In this document: positions 10,738 through 19,729 of the stretch, piece by piece
Layout: each line of letters starts with the position of its first letter
Numbering within the stretch: position 1 is the stretch's first letter
DNA from: Ulvibacterium sp.
GTDB taxonomy: Bacteria > Bacteroidota > Bacteroidia > Flavobacteriales > Flavobacteriaceae
Direction of reading: 5' to 3'
DNA length: 64,000 nt
Assembly (NCBI RefSeq): GCF_028285715.1
Contig: NZ_JANQOO010000021.1
Coordinates: forward strand, 248,001-312,000
The notes under the pieces: model-generated
The model's input: the letters and a program-made list of their open reading frames with translations, nothing else
What the model was told of the DNA's origin: nothing
Database searches by the model: none
Program-made: the position numbers and the translations under genes

Positions 10738-11655
10738 ATGAAGATGAAGCTTTTCAATTTTCCGTTAATCTTGCTCCCTTTGTTTATGAGTGCCCAATCA
10801 GAACAAATCCAATCAACACTTGAGATATTTGACATTGAAACAAATGAAAGAAAAATAATACTGCGGGAGCAAGCCCATTTTGAAGCCCCAAATTGGAGTC
10901 CTAGCGGCGACTATTTTATCATTAACCAAAAAGGCTTGCTGTATAAAGTATCTGTGGATGGCGATAAAAAGGAATTACTCCCCACGGGAAATCTTAAAAA
11001 TTGTAACAACGACCACGGTATTTCCTTTGATGGGAAATTACTGGCCATTAGTAACAATGACAGGATTGAAGGCGCTACTTCAGGCACCTCCCGCATTTAT
11101 ACCATGCCCATTGCCGGGGGTATCCCAAAATTGATCACCCTCAATTATCCTTCGTATTGGCATGGTTGGTCACCGGACGGTAAGACCTTGGTCTATACGG
11201 CAAAACGAAACGATAACTTCGACATTTTTAGCGTTCCCTCCAAGGGAGGAGAAGAAAAAAGATTAACCGATTCGCCAGGATTGGATGATGGTCCCGAATA
11301 TTCCCCAGATGGAAAGTTTATTTATTACAACTCCATGCAATCCGGAAAAATGGAAATATGGCGAATGAAAGCCGATGGCAGTGTTCCCAGACAACTCACA
11401 GATGATTCCTATTCCAATTGGTTCGCCCACCCCTCCCCCAATGGAAAATATTTTGTGTTCATTTCGTATTTGGAAGATCAGGGGGATCGGCATCCCCCCA
11501 TGAAAAGGGTCGCCTTGCGCCTTTATAATATGGAGAGTGGGAAGATAAGGACTCTATGCAAATTTACCGGAGGCCAAGGCACCATAAATGTACCTTCATG
11601 GGCACCGGATAGTAGACGATTTGCCTTTGTATCCTATGAGGAAATTAAAGAATAA
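10738..11655 (+). CDS. TolB-like beta-propeller (WD40-like/PD40) secreted protein
   Basis: 305 residues from ATG at 10738. The N-terminus [17 protein letters not shown] is a signal peptide. Repeats of the PD40 type follow: [59 protein letters not shown] and [15 protein letters not shown], giving a six-bladed propeller. Function is likely protein or glycan binding in the periplasm; no enzyme motif is seen. Confidence 0.9.
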   Translation: MKMKLFNFPLILLPLFMSAQSEQIQSTLEIFDIETNERKIILREQAHFEAPNWSPSGDYFIINQKGLLYKVSVDGDKKELLPTGNLKNCNNDHGISFDGKLLAISNNDRIEGATSGTSRIYTMPIAGGIPKLITLNYPSYWHGWSPDGKTLVYTAKRNDNFDIFSVPSKGGEEKRLTDSPGLDDGPEYSPDGKFIYYNSMQSGKMEIWRMKADGSVPRQLTDDSYSNWFAHPSPNGKYFVFISYLEDQGDRHPPMKRVALRLYNMESGKIRTLCKFTGGQGTINVPSWAPDSRRFAFVSYEEIKE

Positions 11656-11754
11656 ATGTAGCCTTCCTATTTTTAAAAAACAGGTGAATAGAAGTAAATG
11701 TCGCAAAACCTTGGCTACTGAAATTCAAAATCTCAAATTTCAAAACCGTTATTC

Positions 11755-12753
11755 ATGAAAAGTCCTATAAGAAACAGTTTTCCTTTAGGTTTTCCCTGGA
11801 AGACCCAAGATCCGTTTTTATTCTGTGTGTATCATCTGGACCATTATCCCAAAGGAAAGGAAGACATGTCTCCGGCGGCCTCTCTGGAAGGAAGGAATTT
11901 GGGGAACGACTTTACCTTAAAAGATGGTTGGCGCATGTACCACGGGCAGACTATTCCAGGTTTTCCGTCCCATCCCCACAGGGGTTTTGAAACCATAACC
12001 ATAGTGAACAAAGGGTATTGTGACCATTCCGATTCCCTAGGTGCCGCCGGTCGTTTCGGGCAAGGCGATGTACAGTGGATGACGGCTGGTAGAGGTGTAC
12101 AACATTCAGAGATGTTCCCTCTGTTGCATACGGAAAAGGAAAATCCGCTAGAGCTTTTTCAGATATGGCTAAACCTTCCCCAAGCCAATAAGTTTGTGGA
12201 TCCTCACTTTAGGATGTTATGGCATGAGGACATTCCGGTTATTGAATTTGAGGGAGGAACGGTAAAGATAGTTGCCGGATCCTACAGAAATGTCATGGCG
12301 CCAAAACCAGCACCGGATTCATGGGCGGCAAATACCGAAAACGAAGTCGCTATCTGGAACATTCATTTAAACGCCAATGCTTCCTATACCATTCCAAAAA
12401 CGGATACTCCCATAAACAGGACCTTGTATTTTTATGAAGGTTCTGAACTCAAGGTTGGAGGAGACACGATCTCGAAAAACTTTGGGATGGAATTGGAAAC
12501 TTCCCATGACGTACTTATCAAAAATGGGGAGAAAGAGGCATCACTTCTGATGTTACAAGGTAGGCCCCTAGGGGAGCCCGTGGTACAATATGGGCCCTTT
12601 GTTATGAACACTGAGGAAGAAATTCAGAAGGCAATGCAGGAATATCGTATCACCCAATTTGGCGGTTGGCCGTGGCCCTATCCGGACAATGTGCACCCTA
12701 AGGAGAAGGGAAGATTTGCTCAATATCCCGATGGGTCTTTGGTGGAAAAATGA
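11755..12753 (+). CDS. Pirin family protein
   Basis: 332 residues, bicupin. The pirin N-terminal cupin holds the Fe ligands in FPSHPHRGFETITIV (two His) and in RGVQHSEMF (His, Glu). The C-terminal cupin is at about 190-290 (ENEVAIWNIHLNANASYTIP). Members can be quercetinases or redox cofactors; activity here is undetermined. Its stop codon abuts the stop of murA on the other strand with no spacer. Confidence 0.92.
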   Translation: MKSPIRNSFPLGFPWKTQDPFLFCVYHLDHYPKGKEDMSPAASLEGRNLGNDFTLKDGWRMYHGQTIPGFPSHPHRGFETITIVNKGYCDHSDSLGAAGRFGQGDVQWMTAGRGVQHSEMFPLLHTEKENPLELFQIWLNLPQANKFVDPHFRMLWHEDIPVIEFEGGTVKIVAGSYRNVMAPKPAPDSWAANTENEVAIWNIHLNANASYTIPKTDTPINRTLYFYEGSELKVGGDTISKNFGMELETSHDVLIKNGEKEASLLMLQGRPLGEPVVQYGPFVMNTEEEIQKAMQEYRITQFGGWPWPYPDNVHPKEKGRFAQYPDGSLVEK

Positions 12754-14061
12754 TTATACCCGCACGATTTTGGCCCCAATGGCCCGAAGCCTGGTGTCAA
12801 TATCCTCATAACCTCTATCGATCTGTTCAATATTGTGAATGGTAGAGGTACCCTTTGCCGATAAAGCCGCAATCAGTAGGGAAACTCCGGCCCTAATATC
12901 AGGAGAAACCATGGTAGTGGCCTTTAAAGTAGATTTAAAATCGTGGCCTATGACCGTAGCCCTGTGGGGGTCGCAAAGAATGATTTTCGCTCCCATATCT
13001 ATTAATTTGTCCACAAAGAACAAACGACTTTCAAACATCTTTTGATGTATAAGCACTTCTCCCCTAGCCTGTGTTGATACCACAAGAATAATACTCAATA
13101 AATCAGGGGTAAGTCCTGGCCAAGGCGCATCTGCAATAGTAAGGATGGAACCGTCAATAAAATTCTGGATTTGATACCCATCCTCGTGTTTAGGAATAAA
13201 AATATCATCGCCCCGACGTTCAATTTGGATACCCAATTTTCCAAAAACAGAAGGAATAAGACCCAGGTCTTTCCAACTCACATTCTTTATGGTCAATTCA
13301 CTTTTGGTCATAGCTGCAAGACCGATCCAACTTCCGATTTCGATCATATCCGGAAGCATGGTGTGTTCGGTACCGGCCAGTTGGTCAACCCCTTGTATGG
13401 TCAACATATTCGATCCAATTCCCGAAATCTTGGCCCCCATCCGGTTCAGCATTTTACAAAGTTGCTGTAGATAGGGTTCACATGCCGCATTATATATGGT
13501 AGTTTCCCCCTCGGCAAGAACCGCAGCCATAACAATATTGGCAGTTCCGGTTACGGAGGCCTCATCCAAGAGCATATAAGTTCCCTTTAACTTTTTGGCT
13601 TCAACACCATAAAAATGTTCCTCCCTGTTGTAGCGGAATTTGGCCCCTAGATTAATGAAGCCTTCGAAATGGGTATCCAGTCTTCGACGTCCTATCTTAT
13701 CCCCCCCAGGTTTGGGAATATATCCCTTTCCAAAACGGGACAATAATGGACCCACTAGCATAATGGATCCCCTAAGTCCCCTACCATCCCTTTTAAAATC
13801 GTCTGATTGCAAATAATCCAAATTCACATCGTCCGACTTAAAGGTATAGGAGCCTTTTCCTTTCTTTTGAATCTTTACACCCAGGTCTTCCAACAACAAT
13901 ATCAGTTTGTTGACATCCACGATATCCGGAATATTATGGATGGTCACTTTTTCAGGGGTCAAAAGGACAGCGCATAGAATCTGAAGGGCCTCGTTCTTTG
14001 CCCCTTGGGGCGTTATTTCACCAGAAAGTTGATGGCCTCCTTCAATTTTAAATGTTCCCAT
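12754..14061 (-). CDS. murA: UDP-N-acetylglucosamine 1-carboxyvinyltransferase (Cys-to-Asp active site)
   Basis: 435 residues, EPT fold. First committed step of peptidoglycan synthesis: enolpyruvyl transfer from PEP to UDP-GlcNAc. Conserved motifs are QGAKNEALQ (Lys/Asn), RGLRGSIMLVGPLLSRFG, DKIGRRRLDTHFEGF, ASVTGTANIVMAA and PDMIEIGSW. The loop Cys that fosfomycin alkylates (Cys115 in E. coli, PGGCxIG) is Asp here: PGGDKIG, D121. The family tolerates this change and it is known to make the enzyme insensitive to fosfomycin. Followed downstream by the convergent pirin gene with touching stops. Confidence 0.96.
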   Translation of the reverse strand: MGTFKIEGGHQLSGEITPQGAKNEALQILCAVLLTPEKVTIHNIPDIVDVNKLILLLEDLGVKIQKKGKGSYTFKSDDVNLDYLQSDDFKRDGRGLRGSIMLVGPLLSRFGKGYIPKPGGDKIGRRRLDTHFEGFINLGAKFRYNREEHFYGVEAKKLKGTYMLLDEASVTGTANIVMAAVLAEGETTIYNAACEPYLQQLCKMLNRMGAKISGIGSNMLTIQGVDQLAGTEHTMLPDMIEIGSWIGLAAMTKSELTIKNVSWKDLGLIPSVFGKLGIQIERRGDDIFIPKHEDGYQIQNFIDGSILTIADAPWPGLTPDLLSIILVVSTQARGEVLIHQKMFESRLFFVDKLIDMGAKIILCDPHRATVIGHDFKSTLKATTMVSPDIRAGVSLLIAALSAKGTSTIHNIEQIDRGYEDIDTRLRAIGAKIVRV

Positions 14062-14076
14062 GTAGGTTCAGGAATG

Positions 14077-14721
14077 TTAATATCGTTTTTTACCGCGATT
14101 GTTTCTTTGGTTTTTCTTATTGGAACCGCCACGACCTGTCTTGGATACTCTGTTCTTGAGGAACTGCCCACTTTCAGTGAGGTTTTCGTCTACCAAATTT
14201 ATTTGACCATCGCTCAACTCATACAAGTGTTTGAATATTACCTTATCGTCTACGGTATCCTTGTTCCAATTTAAGTAGCATTTTTTCATGTGGTTGGCAA
14301 TGGCGTATTCAAGACCATCTCGCATATCGCCCTTTTCCCATTTCACGGCCACATCGATCATTCTCTTGATATTGTTGCCATAAAATCGGTATTTAGGATG
14401 ATTCTGGGGATACTCCAGGGGTTCCGGCCTTTGTTGCAGTACTTCTTTGGAAGTGATGGGAAATGGTGATTGGACATCGAGCTTAAAGTCGGACATGATA
14501 AACAATTGGTCCCAGAGCTTATGTTGAAAATCCGGTACATCCCTTAAATGGGGTTGCAAATTCCCCATAACACTAATTATGGCTTTGGCCACTCGGTTTC
14601 TTTCGGAATCGTCTTTAATGGAAACCGCATGATCCACCATCTTTTGGAAGTGACGGCCGTATTCCGGTATGATCAACTTGGGGCGTTCCGTGTTGTATTC
14701 TAAATTTTCTACTGGATTCAA
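14077..14721 (-). CDS. DUF4290 domain-containing protein
   Basis: 214 residues, cytosolic. The characteristic family opening NLEYNTERPKLIIPEYGRH and the motifs MGNLQPHLRDVPDFQHKLWDQ and LEYAIANHMKKCYLNWN are present. The C-terminal tail is basic and disordered (KTGRGGSNKKNQRNN), suggesting nucleic-acid contact. Its placement upstream of murA (15 bp gap, same strand) is typical of Bacteroidota. Function unknown. Confidence 0.92.
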   Translation of the reverse strand: MNPVENLEYNTERPKLIIPEYGRHFQKMVDHAVSIKDDSERNRVAKAIISVMGNLQPHLRDVPDFQHKLWDQLFIMSDFKLDVQSPFPITSKEVLQQRPEPLEYPQNHPKYRFYGNNIKRMIDVAVKWEKGDMRDGLEYAIANHMKKCYLNWNKDTVDDKVIFKHLYELSDGQINLVDENLTESGQFLKNRVSKTGRGGSNKKNQRNNRGKKRY

Positions 14722-14805
14722 ATTAAAAATTTTAGCTTAAAAATTAGTATGGAGTCGTTCTTCAGGTATATGTGCAAAATAACAAAAATAACCCAAATAC
14801 GCGTC

Positions 14806-15093
14806 CTATAGGGAAATTACGCCCTCCACCGCACCGACTTCCTTATATTTTTGGATAACCTCATCCGGGTTTTTTCTGTTTACGGTTATGGAGATACTGG
14901 TATACTTTCCTTTTTTTGATTTCTTGGATTCAATAACCGCCCCGGTGTTGTCAAAAATGCCGTGTATCTTGTCTATCTTCTCGGTATCCGTTGGAACAAT
15001 GAACTTGTACAAGTAGTTGGAAGGCCAGTTAGTGCTTTCCTGAAGTTGTTCCTTTAAACGGCTATAGAACTCATCGGATTTCTCGTTATTCAT
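14806..15093 (-). CDS. DUF493 family protein (YbeD-like)
   Basis: 95 residues. A small ferredoxin-like alpha/beta fold: LYKFIVPTDTEKIDKIHGIFDN followed by KGKYTSISITVNRKNPDEVIQKYK. Family function unknown. Stands 85 bp upstream of the DUF4290 gene in the same direction and may be co-transcribed. Confidence 0.9.
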   Translation of the reverse strand: MNNEKSDEFYSRLKEQLQESTNWPSNYLYKFIVPTDTEKIDKIHGIFDNTGAVIESKKSKKGKYTSISITVNRKNPDEVIQKYKEVGAVEGVISL

Positions 15094-15155
15094 GAAGCAT
15101 GTTTTTGCAAAGATAAGGCTTCGGAAACAGATTTCTTAACCTAAGGGGTATTGAT

Positions 15156-15163
15156 TATTTTTG
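15156..15163 (+). promoter_or_regulatory. -7 promoter element TATTTTTG for the ATPase-recQ-fmt operon
   Basis: TATTTTTG fits TAnnTTTG and lies 21 bp before the TTG start at 15185. The -33 element is not clear. Confidence 0.45.
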
Positions 15164-15184
15164 TGCGTACCATATACATAACTA

Positions 15185-15748
15185 TTGAATCCAAAAAAAA
15201 TTGTAATCACCGGTGGGCCAAGTACCGGAAAGACTTCAGTAATCGAAAGCTTGGAAAAAATGGGGTTCACTTGTTTGCATGAAGTAATCAGAAGCATGAC
15301 CTTGGCCGAGAAGGAACAAGCTGGATTGGAATCCTTTGTCATAAATCCCATTATCTCGGTAGAGGATCCCATCCAATTCAATACGCAACTACTCCAACAA
15401 CGGATTGCCCAATATCAATCGGTCACGGGGAGCAATAAGGATATTGTTTTTTTTGATAGGGGCATCCCGGATGTGCTTGCCTATATGGATTGTTTTGGCC
15501 AGGACTATGACGAAACATTTACAGAGGCCTGTAAAATGTTTCGCTATGATATGGTATTGATAATGCCGCCCTGGCCCGAAATCCATGTTGTGGATAGCGC
15601 ACGTTTTGAGAGTTATGAGGAGTCCCTTAGCGTACATGAGTGTCTACAGAATACCTATCGACATTTTGGGTATACACTCCATAGTGTTCCTAAGGGTTCG
15701 GTGGAGGAAAGAAGGAACCATATACTAAATCTGCTAAACCCGGAATGA
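15185..15748 (+). CDS. P-loop AAA family ATPase (NadR/Ttd14-like AAA_28)
   Basis: 187 residues. The start is TTG at 15185; no ATG precedes the Walker A motif GGPSTGKTS (residues 10-18), so a non-ATG start is needed. VFFDRGIPDVLAYMD is the Walker-B/lid-type segment, and the C-terminus carries ERRNHILNLL. These proteins resemble nucleoside/nucleotide kinases, but the substrate is unknown. The gene overlaps recQ by 4 bp, so they share an operon. Confidence 0.85.
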   Translation: MNPKKIVITGGPSTGKTSVIESLEKMGFTCLHEVIRSMTLAEKEQAGLESFVINPIISVEDPIQFNTQLLQQRIAQYQSVTGSNKDIVFFDRGIPDVLAYMDCFGQDYDETFTEACKMFRYDMVLIMPPWPEIHVVDSARFESYEESLSVHECLQNTYRHFGYTLHSVPKGSVEERRNHILNLLNPE

Positions 15749-17646
15749 TGGAAAACCGTCCAAATGAGCTTTTGCAACGGTATTGGGGTTTTTCAGAATT
15801 TAGAGGTTCCCAAAAGAACATTATTGAAGGTGTCCTAAATGGAGCGGATATACTTGCGCTCTTACCTACAGGAGGTGGTAAATCCATCTGTTTTCAAGTA
15901 CCGACCCTGGCCAGGGAAGGCATCTGCATTGTGGTTTCTCCCCTAATCGCCCTGATGAAAGACCAAGTGGACAACCTTAAAAAAAAGGGTATCAAGGCCA
16001 TTGCGCTTACTGGGGGAATCCGATTGGAGGAGCTAAGCGATTTACTGGATAATTGTATTTACGGAAATTATAAGTTCCTTTACCTTTCCCCCGAGCGCTT
16101 AAAGCAGGAAATGGTATTGGAAAGGATACAACGGATGAATGTAAGTCTGATTGCCATAGACGAGGCGCATTGTATCTCACAATGGGGGCATGATTTTAGA
16201 CCCGCATATCTGGAATGCTCTAAGTTAAGAGATTTGCATCCTGATGTTCCCTTTTTGGCCCTTACCGCCACGGCCACGGAAAAAGTAGCCGCGGATATTG
16301 TTGAAAACTTACGGTTTAAAAAACACTCGGTATTCAAGGATTCCTTTGCCAGGGACAATATTGCCTTTAGCGTACTATGGGAAGAAGACAAACTTTATAG
16401 GCTCAAGCAACTTTGTGCCAAGGTTCAAAAAAGTTCCATAGTCTATGTCCGCACGCGACGTGCGGCAGAAGAGCTCTCCAATTATTTGAATGCAAACCGT
16501 GTTAGCGCAACTTTTTTTCACGGCGGAATTTCCAATACGGAAAAGGAAAAAAAGCTGAGTTTATGGCTTACAAACAAGGTAAAGACCATAGTGGCCACCA
16601 ATGCCTTTGGAATGGGGATAGACAAACCGGATGTAGAGCTGGTATTACATTACCAAATACCGGATTGTCTGGAAAACTATTTCCAAGAAGCTGGGAGAGC
16701 AGGTAGGGACGGTAAGCCTGCAAAAGCCATACTCATCACCAACAAAAAGGATGAAAAACAACTAAGGAACCAGTTTTTAAGTGTACTACCGGATGTTTCT
16801 TTCCTTAAAAAAATATATAACCGACTCAACAACTATTTTCAGATACCCTATGGAGGTGGAAATAACGAATCCTATCCATTAAACTTCAATGTATTTTGTT
16901 CGACGTATCAATTGAACACGATCTTGGCCTACAATGCCCTACGCATCCTAGACCTAAATTCAGTGATATCATTGTCCGAATTCTTTTTCAGAACAAGTAC
17001 AGTACGTTTTTTAGCGAACAAACAGCAAATTTTTGAGTATTTGGAAAAAAATCGTACCCTGCAAGAGGTTGTACAAACGTTACTACGGACCTATGGGGGA
17101 GTTTTCGATTTTGACACGAAAATAAATACCGGTCTTATCGCCAAAAAATCAGGACAAAAGGAAGAAAATATTATCCAAATACTGCTTCGATTGGAAAAAG
17201 ACGGCATCATCGAATATAATGCTGTCAATCAAGACTTGAATATACTATTTCTAGTACCCAGGGAAGATGATAGTACCATCCATGGATTTGCTAAAAATGT
17301 ACAAGAGCAAAACCGGATCAAACAGGAAAATGTAGCCCATATGCTCCGCTATATCAATACGGATTCCCGGTGTAGGAACAGGCAAATTTTGGCATATTTT
17401 GGTGAGAAATGTAAAAAGGATTGTGGTATATGTGATGTTTGCTTAGGGAGGGCTTCCGGAGCTATTGAAAGTTTGGAATCGCTTTCCGAAAAGGTATTGA
17501 CCTTATTAAGGGAAAAGAAAAGAACGTCAAGACAATTGATCGAAATCCTGACGCATGAAGAAGATAGGGTCTTAAAAGTGATAGCATATCTACTGGAAGA
17601 TGGGGAAATACGAATAAATACCAAAAACGAATACGAATTGCTTTAA
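15745..17646 (+). CDS. recQ: ATP-dependent DNA helicase RecQ
   Basis: 633 residues. Helicase motifs are all visible: LLPTGGGKSICFQVP (I), IAIDEAHCISQWGHDFRP (II, DEAH), LALTATAT (III), TNAFGMGIDKPDVELVLH (V) and YFQEAGRAGRDG (VI). The RecQ zinc module is CRNRQILAYFGEKC ... CGICDVC near residues 545-570. A winged-helix region precedes a short C-terminus; a complete HRDC domain is not evident. 3'-5' DNA unwinding in recombination and fork repair. Lies between the ATPase and fmt. Confidence 0.94.
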   Translation: MMENRPNELLQRYWGFSEFRGSQKNIIEGVLNGADILALLPTGGGKSICFQVPTLAREGICIVVSPLIALMKDQVDNLKKKGIKAIALTGGIRLEELSDLLDNCIYGNYKFLYLSPERLKQEMVLERIQRMNVSLIAIDEAHCISQWGHDFRPAYLECSKLRDLHPDVPFLALTATATEKVAADIVENLRFKKHSVFKDSFARDNIAFSVLWEEDKLYRLKQLCAKVQKSSIVYVRTRRAAEELSNYLNANRVSATFFHGGISNTEKEKKLSLWLTNKVKTIVATNAFGMGIDKPDVELVLHYQIPDCLENYFQEAGRAGRDGKPAKAILITNKKDEKQLRNQFLSVLPDVSFLKKIYNRLNNYFQIPYGGGNNESYPLNFNVFCSTYQLNTILAYNALRILDLNSVISLSEFFFRTSTVRFLANKQQIFEYLEKNRTLQEVVQTLLRTYGGVFDFDTKINTGLIAKKSGQKEENIIQILLRLEKDGIIEYNAVNQDLNILFLVPREDDSTIHGFAKNVQEQNRIKQENVAHMLRYINTDSRCRNRQILAYFGEKCKKDCGICDVCLGRASGAIESLESLSEKVLTLLREKKRTSRQLIEILTHEEDRVLKVIAYLLEDGEIRINTKNEYELL

Positions 17647-17647
17647 T

Positions 17648-18595
17648 ATGGGAAAATTACGGATCATATTTATGGGGACACCCGATTTTGCCGTCGCCTC
17701 ATTGGCCAAATTGGTAGAAAGCGGTTATACACCAGTGGGTGTAATCACTGCTCCGGATAGGCCGGCCGGTAGGGGGCGCAAGCTTCAGGAATCGGCTGTA
17801 AAAAAATATGCCCAACGGCACGATATTAAAATTCTACAACCGACCAATTTAAAAAATCCGTCCTTTTTATCAGAATTAAAAGCCTTGAATGCCAATCTAC
17901 AGGTAGTGGTCGCTTTTCGGATGCTTCCCAAAGAAGTATGGCAAATGCCGGAATATGGCACCTTTAACCTACATGCCTCCCTTTTGCCTCAATATAGGGG
18001 GGCGGCACCTATTAATTGGGCCATTATCAACGGGGAAACGGAAACCGGGGTCACTACATTTTTTTTGGACGAAAAAATAGATACTGGTGAAGTAATCCTT
18101 CAAGAAAAGGTTATCATCAAAGAAACCGACAACGCGGGAACACTTCATGACAGATTAATGCATATGGGAGCGGATTTGGTAGTAAAGACGGTCGTGCAAA
18201 TCGAGAACCATTCCGTAAAAAGGCAGCAACAAAGCAACTCCCAAAATCTAAAAAAGGCCCCAAAAATACACAAAGAGACATGTAATATAAATTGGGATAA
18301 TGGTATACAGGAAATCCACGACCACATTCGTGGGCTAAGTCCCTATCCGGCAGCATGGAGTACCCTAATCAATGATACGGAAACTATACTGGTAAAGATT
18401 TATACCGCTACCATGGAGAAGGAAAATCATTCCCATAAAAACGGCCAGGTCCTATTTGACAAAAAGGAAATTCGAGTTGCCGTCCCGGGTGGCTATATTC
18501 AAATTTTGGAAATGCAATTATCGGGGAAACGGAAAATGAAGACCCAAGAAATCCTAAACGGCCTAAAATTATCCAAAACTGCCTATATGGCCTGA
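17648..18595 (+). CDS. fmt: Methionyl-tRNA formyltransferase
   Basis: 315 residues. Formylates initiator Met-tRNA using 10-formyl-THF. The N-terminal catalytic domain shows IIFMGTPDFAVASL, ITAPDRPAGRGRKL and the active site NLHASLLPQYRGAAPINWAI followed by TGVTTFFLDEKIDTG. The C-terminal OB-like domain is at about 205-315 (RGLSPYPAAW). ATG two bases after the recQ stop, so it is operonic. Confidence 0.96.
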   Translation: MGKLRIIFMGTPDFAVASLAKLVESGYTPVGVITAPDRPAGRGRKLQESAVKKYAQRHDIKILQPTNLKNPSFLSELKALNANLQVVVAFRMLPKEVWQMPEYGTFNLHASLLPQYRGAAPINWAIINGETETGVTTFFLDEKIDTGEVILQEKVIIKETDNAGTLHDRLMHMGADLVVKTVVQIENHSVKRQQQSNSQNLKKAPKIHKETCNINWDNGIQEIHDHIRGLSPYPAAWSTLINDTETILVKIYTATMEKENHSHKNGQVLFDKKEIRVAVPGGYIQILEMQLSGKRKMKTQEILNGLKLSKTAYMA

Positions 18596-18641
18596 GGCCC
18601 CGCCGTTATTGGGCTGCGAGAAACGTAAAAATCGCCCTACT

Positions 18642-18672
18642 TTATCAACAAACGTCTCGAGTTATCAACAAA
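18642..18672 (+). repeat. Two DnaA-box-like direct repeats upstream of the HU gene
   Basis: TTATCAACAAA occurs at 18642-18652 and again at 18662-18672, exactly 20 bp apart (two helical turns). TTATCAACA differs by one base from the canonical DnaA box TTATCCACA. The pair lies upstream of the HU promoter. It could be a regulator operator or DnaA sites; the sequence alone does not decide. Confidence 0.4.
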
Positions 18673-18695
18673 AACGGGGATTTCCCTCCATTTTA

Positions 18696-18726
18696 CTTGT
18701 GTTCGTGGCAAATCCATATAAATTTG
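18696..18726 (+). promoter_or_regulatory. Promoter of the HU gene
   Basis: CTTG at 18696-18699 and TAAATTTG at 18719-18726 with a 19-bp spacer match the Bacteroidota -33/-7 consensus well. The leader to the ATG at 18774 is about 40 nt and AT-rich. Confidence 0.65.
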
Positions 18727-18773
18727 TTATTAGGTTTTAAAATTATTTTAACAACAATTAATTTAATTACATT

Positions 18774-19046
18774 ATGAACAAAACAGAATTAATCGACGCT
18801 ATGGCAGCGGATGCTGGCATCACAAAAGCAGCGGCAAAAAAGGCATTGGAATCCTTCTTGGGAAATGTAGAAGGATCTCTTAAAAGTGGAAACCGGGTTT
18901 CTCTAGTTGGTTTTGGATCTTGGTCCGTATCTAGGAGAAATGCAAGGGAAGGTAGAAATCCTTCTACAGGCAAAACCATCCAAATTGCAGCTAAAAATGT
19001 TGTTAAGTTTAAGGCAGGAGCCGATTTAGGCAACGCGGTAAACTAG
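18774..19046 (+). CDS. HU family DNA-binding protein
   Basis: 90 residues, single histone-like bacterial DNA-binding domain: MNKTELIDAMAADAGITKAA dimerisation helices, then VSLVGFGSWSVSRRNAREGR and the beta-arm GRNPSTGKTIQIAAKN. Compacts and bends DNA as a dimer. Monocistronic: own promoter and a strong terminator. Confidence 0.96.
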   Translation: MNKTELIDAMAADAGITKAAAKKALESFLGNVEGSLKSGNRVSLVGFGSWSVSRRNAREGRNPSTGKTIQIAAKNVVKFKAGADLGNAVN

Positions 19047-19070
19047 TTTATACGATTTTACTATATAATA

Positions 19071-19107
19071 GGGCATCCTTAACCAAGAAGTTAAGGATGC
19101 CTTTTTG
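19071..19107 (+). terminator. Intrinsic terminator of the HU gene
   Basis: Perfect 12-bp stem GGCATCCTTAAC (19072-19083) / GTTAAGGATGCC (19090-19101), 6-nt loop, then TTTTTG. One of the strongest hairpins in the window. Confidence 0.92.
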
Positions 19108-19168
19108 TATCCGGGCTTTTGGTATTTTGGGGAATTGTTTTATTTTAGATAAACAAGTCCATACTATT

Positions 19169-19729
19169 ATGCTAGGTCTAAAACCTAAAAAAGGTAAACT
19201 CCTTATTGCAGAACCCTCGTTAACAGGGGACGTTTCGTTCAATCGTTCCGTTGTGCTACTTGCCGAACATAACGAAGAAGGTTCGGTAGGGTTTATTCTC
19301 AACAAGCCTTTGGAATACCATATCAACGATTTGATTACCGAAATTACAATTCCTTTTCAGGTATACAATGGCGGCCCCGTGGAGCAAGACAACCTTTATT
19401 TCATTCATAAGGTACCCCACCTCATCAACGATAGTATAGAGATTTCGGATGGTATTTACTGGGGCGGGGATTTTGAGAAGACCATTAGTCTCATAAATCA
19501 AAAAATAATTTCCGAAAACGATATCCGCTTCTTTTTGGGCTATTCCGGGTGGTCTTCCCTTCAATTGGACCAAGAACTGTCTTCAAAATCCTGGATTGTG
19601 GTCAAGAACAAATATGAAAGCGCCATTATCCAAAAATCCTCTGTGGCCTTTTGGAAAGAGAAAATGATCGAATTGGGTGGCAATTACCTTTTATGGTCCA
19701 ACGCTCCCGAAAATCCAAGTCTCAACTAA
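19169..19729 (+). CDS. YqgE/AlgH family protein
   Basis: 186 residues from ATG at 19169, which gives the family start MLGLKPKKGKLLIAEPSL. An upstream in-frame ATG at 19097 lies inside the HU terminator and is rejected. Motifs: FNRSVVLLAEHNEEGSVGFI, NKPLEYHINDLI, YNGGPVEQDNLYFIHKVPHL and FLGYSGWSSLQLDQEL. Function in bacteria is poorly defined. The stop overlaps the convergent aminotransferase gene by 4 bp. Confidence 0.92.
   Translation: MLGLKPKKGKLLIAEPSLTGDVSFNRSVVLLAEHNEEGSVGFILNKPLEYHINDLITEITIPFQVYNGGPVEQDNLYFIHKVPHLINDSIEISDGIYWGGDFEKTISLINQKIISENDIRFFLGYSGWSSLQLDQELSSKSWIVVKNKYESAIIQKSSVAFWKEKMIELGGNYLLWSNAPENPSLN

Noticed and set aside
12745-12760. Touching convergent stops of pirin and murA as a sign of rearrangement
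   Set aside because: Both genes are complete and of normal length; tight convergent packing is ordinary (also seen at yqgE and purC).
19097-19168. Upstream in-frame ATG extending YqgE/AlgH
   Set aside because: It lies inside the HU terminator stem, and the family start fits ATG 19169.
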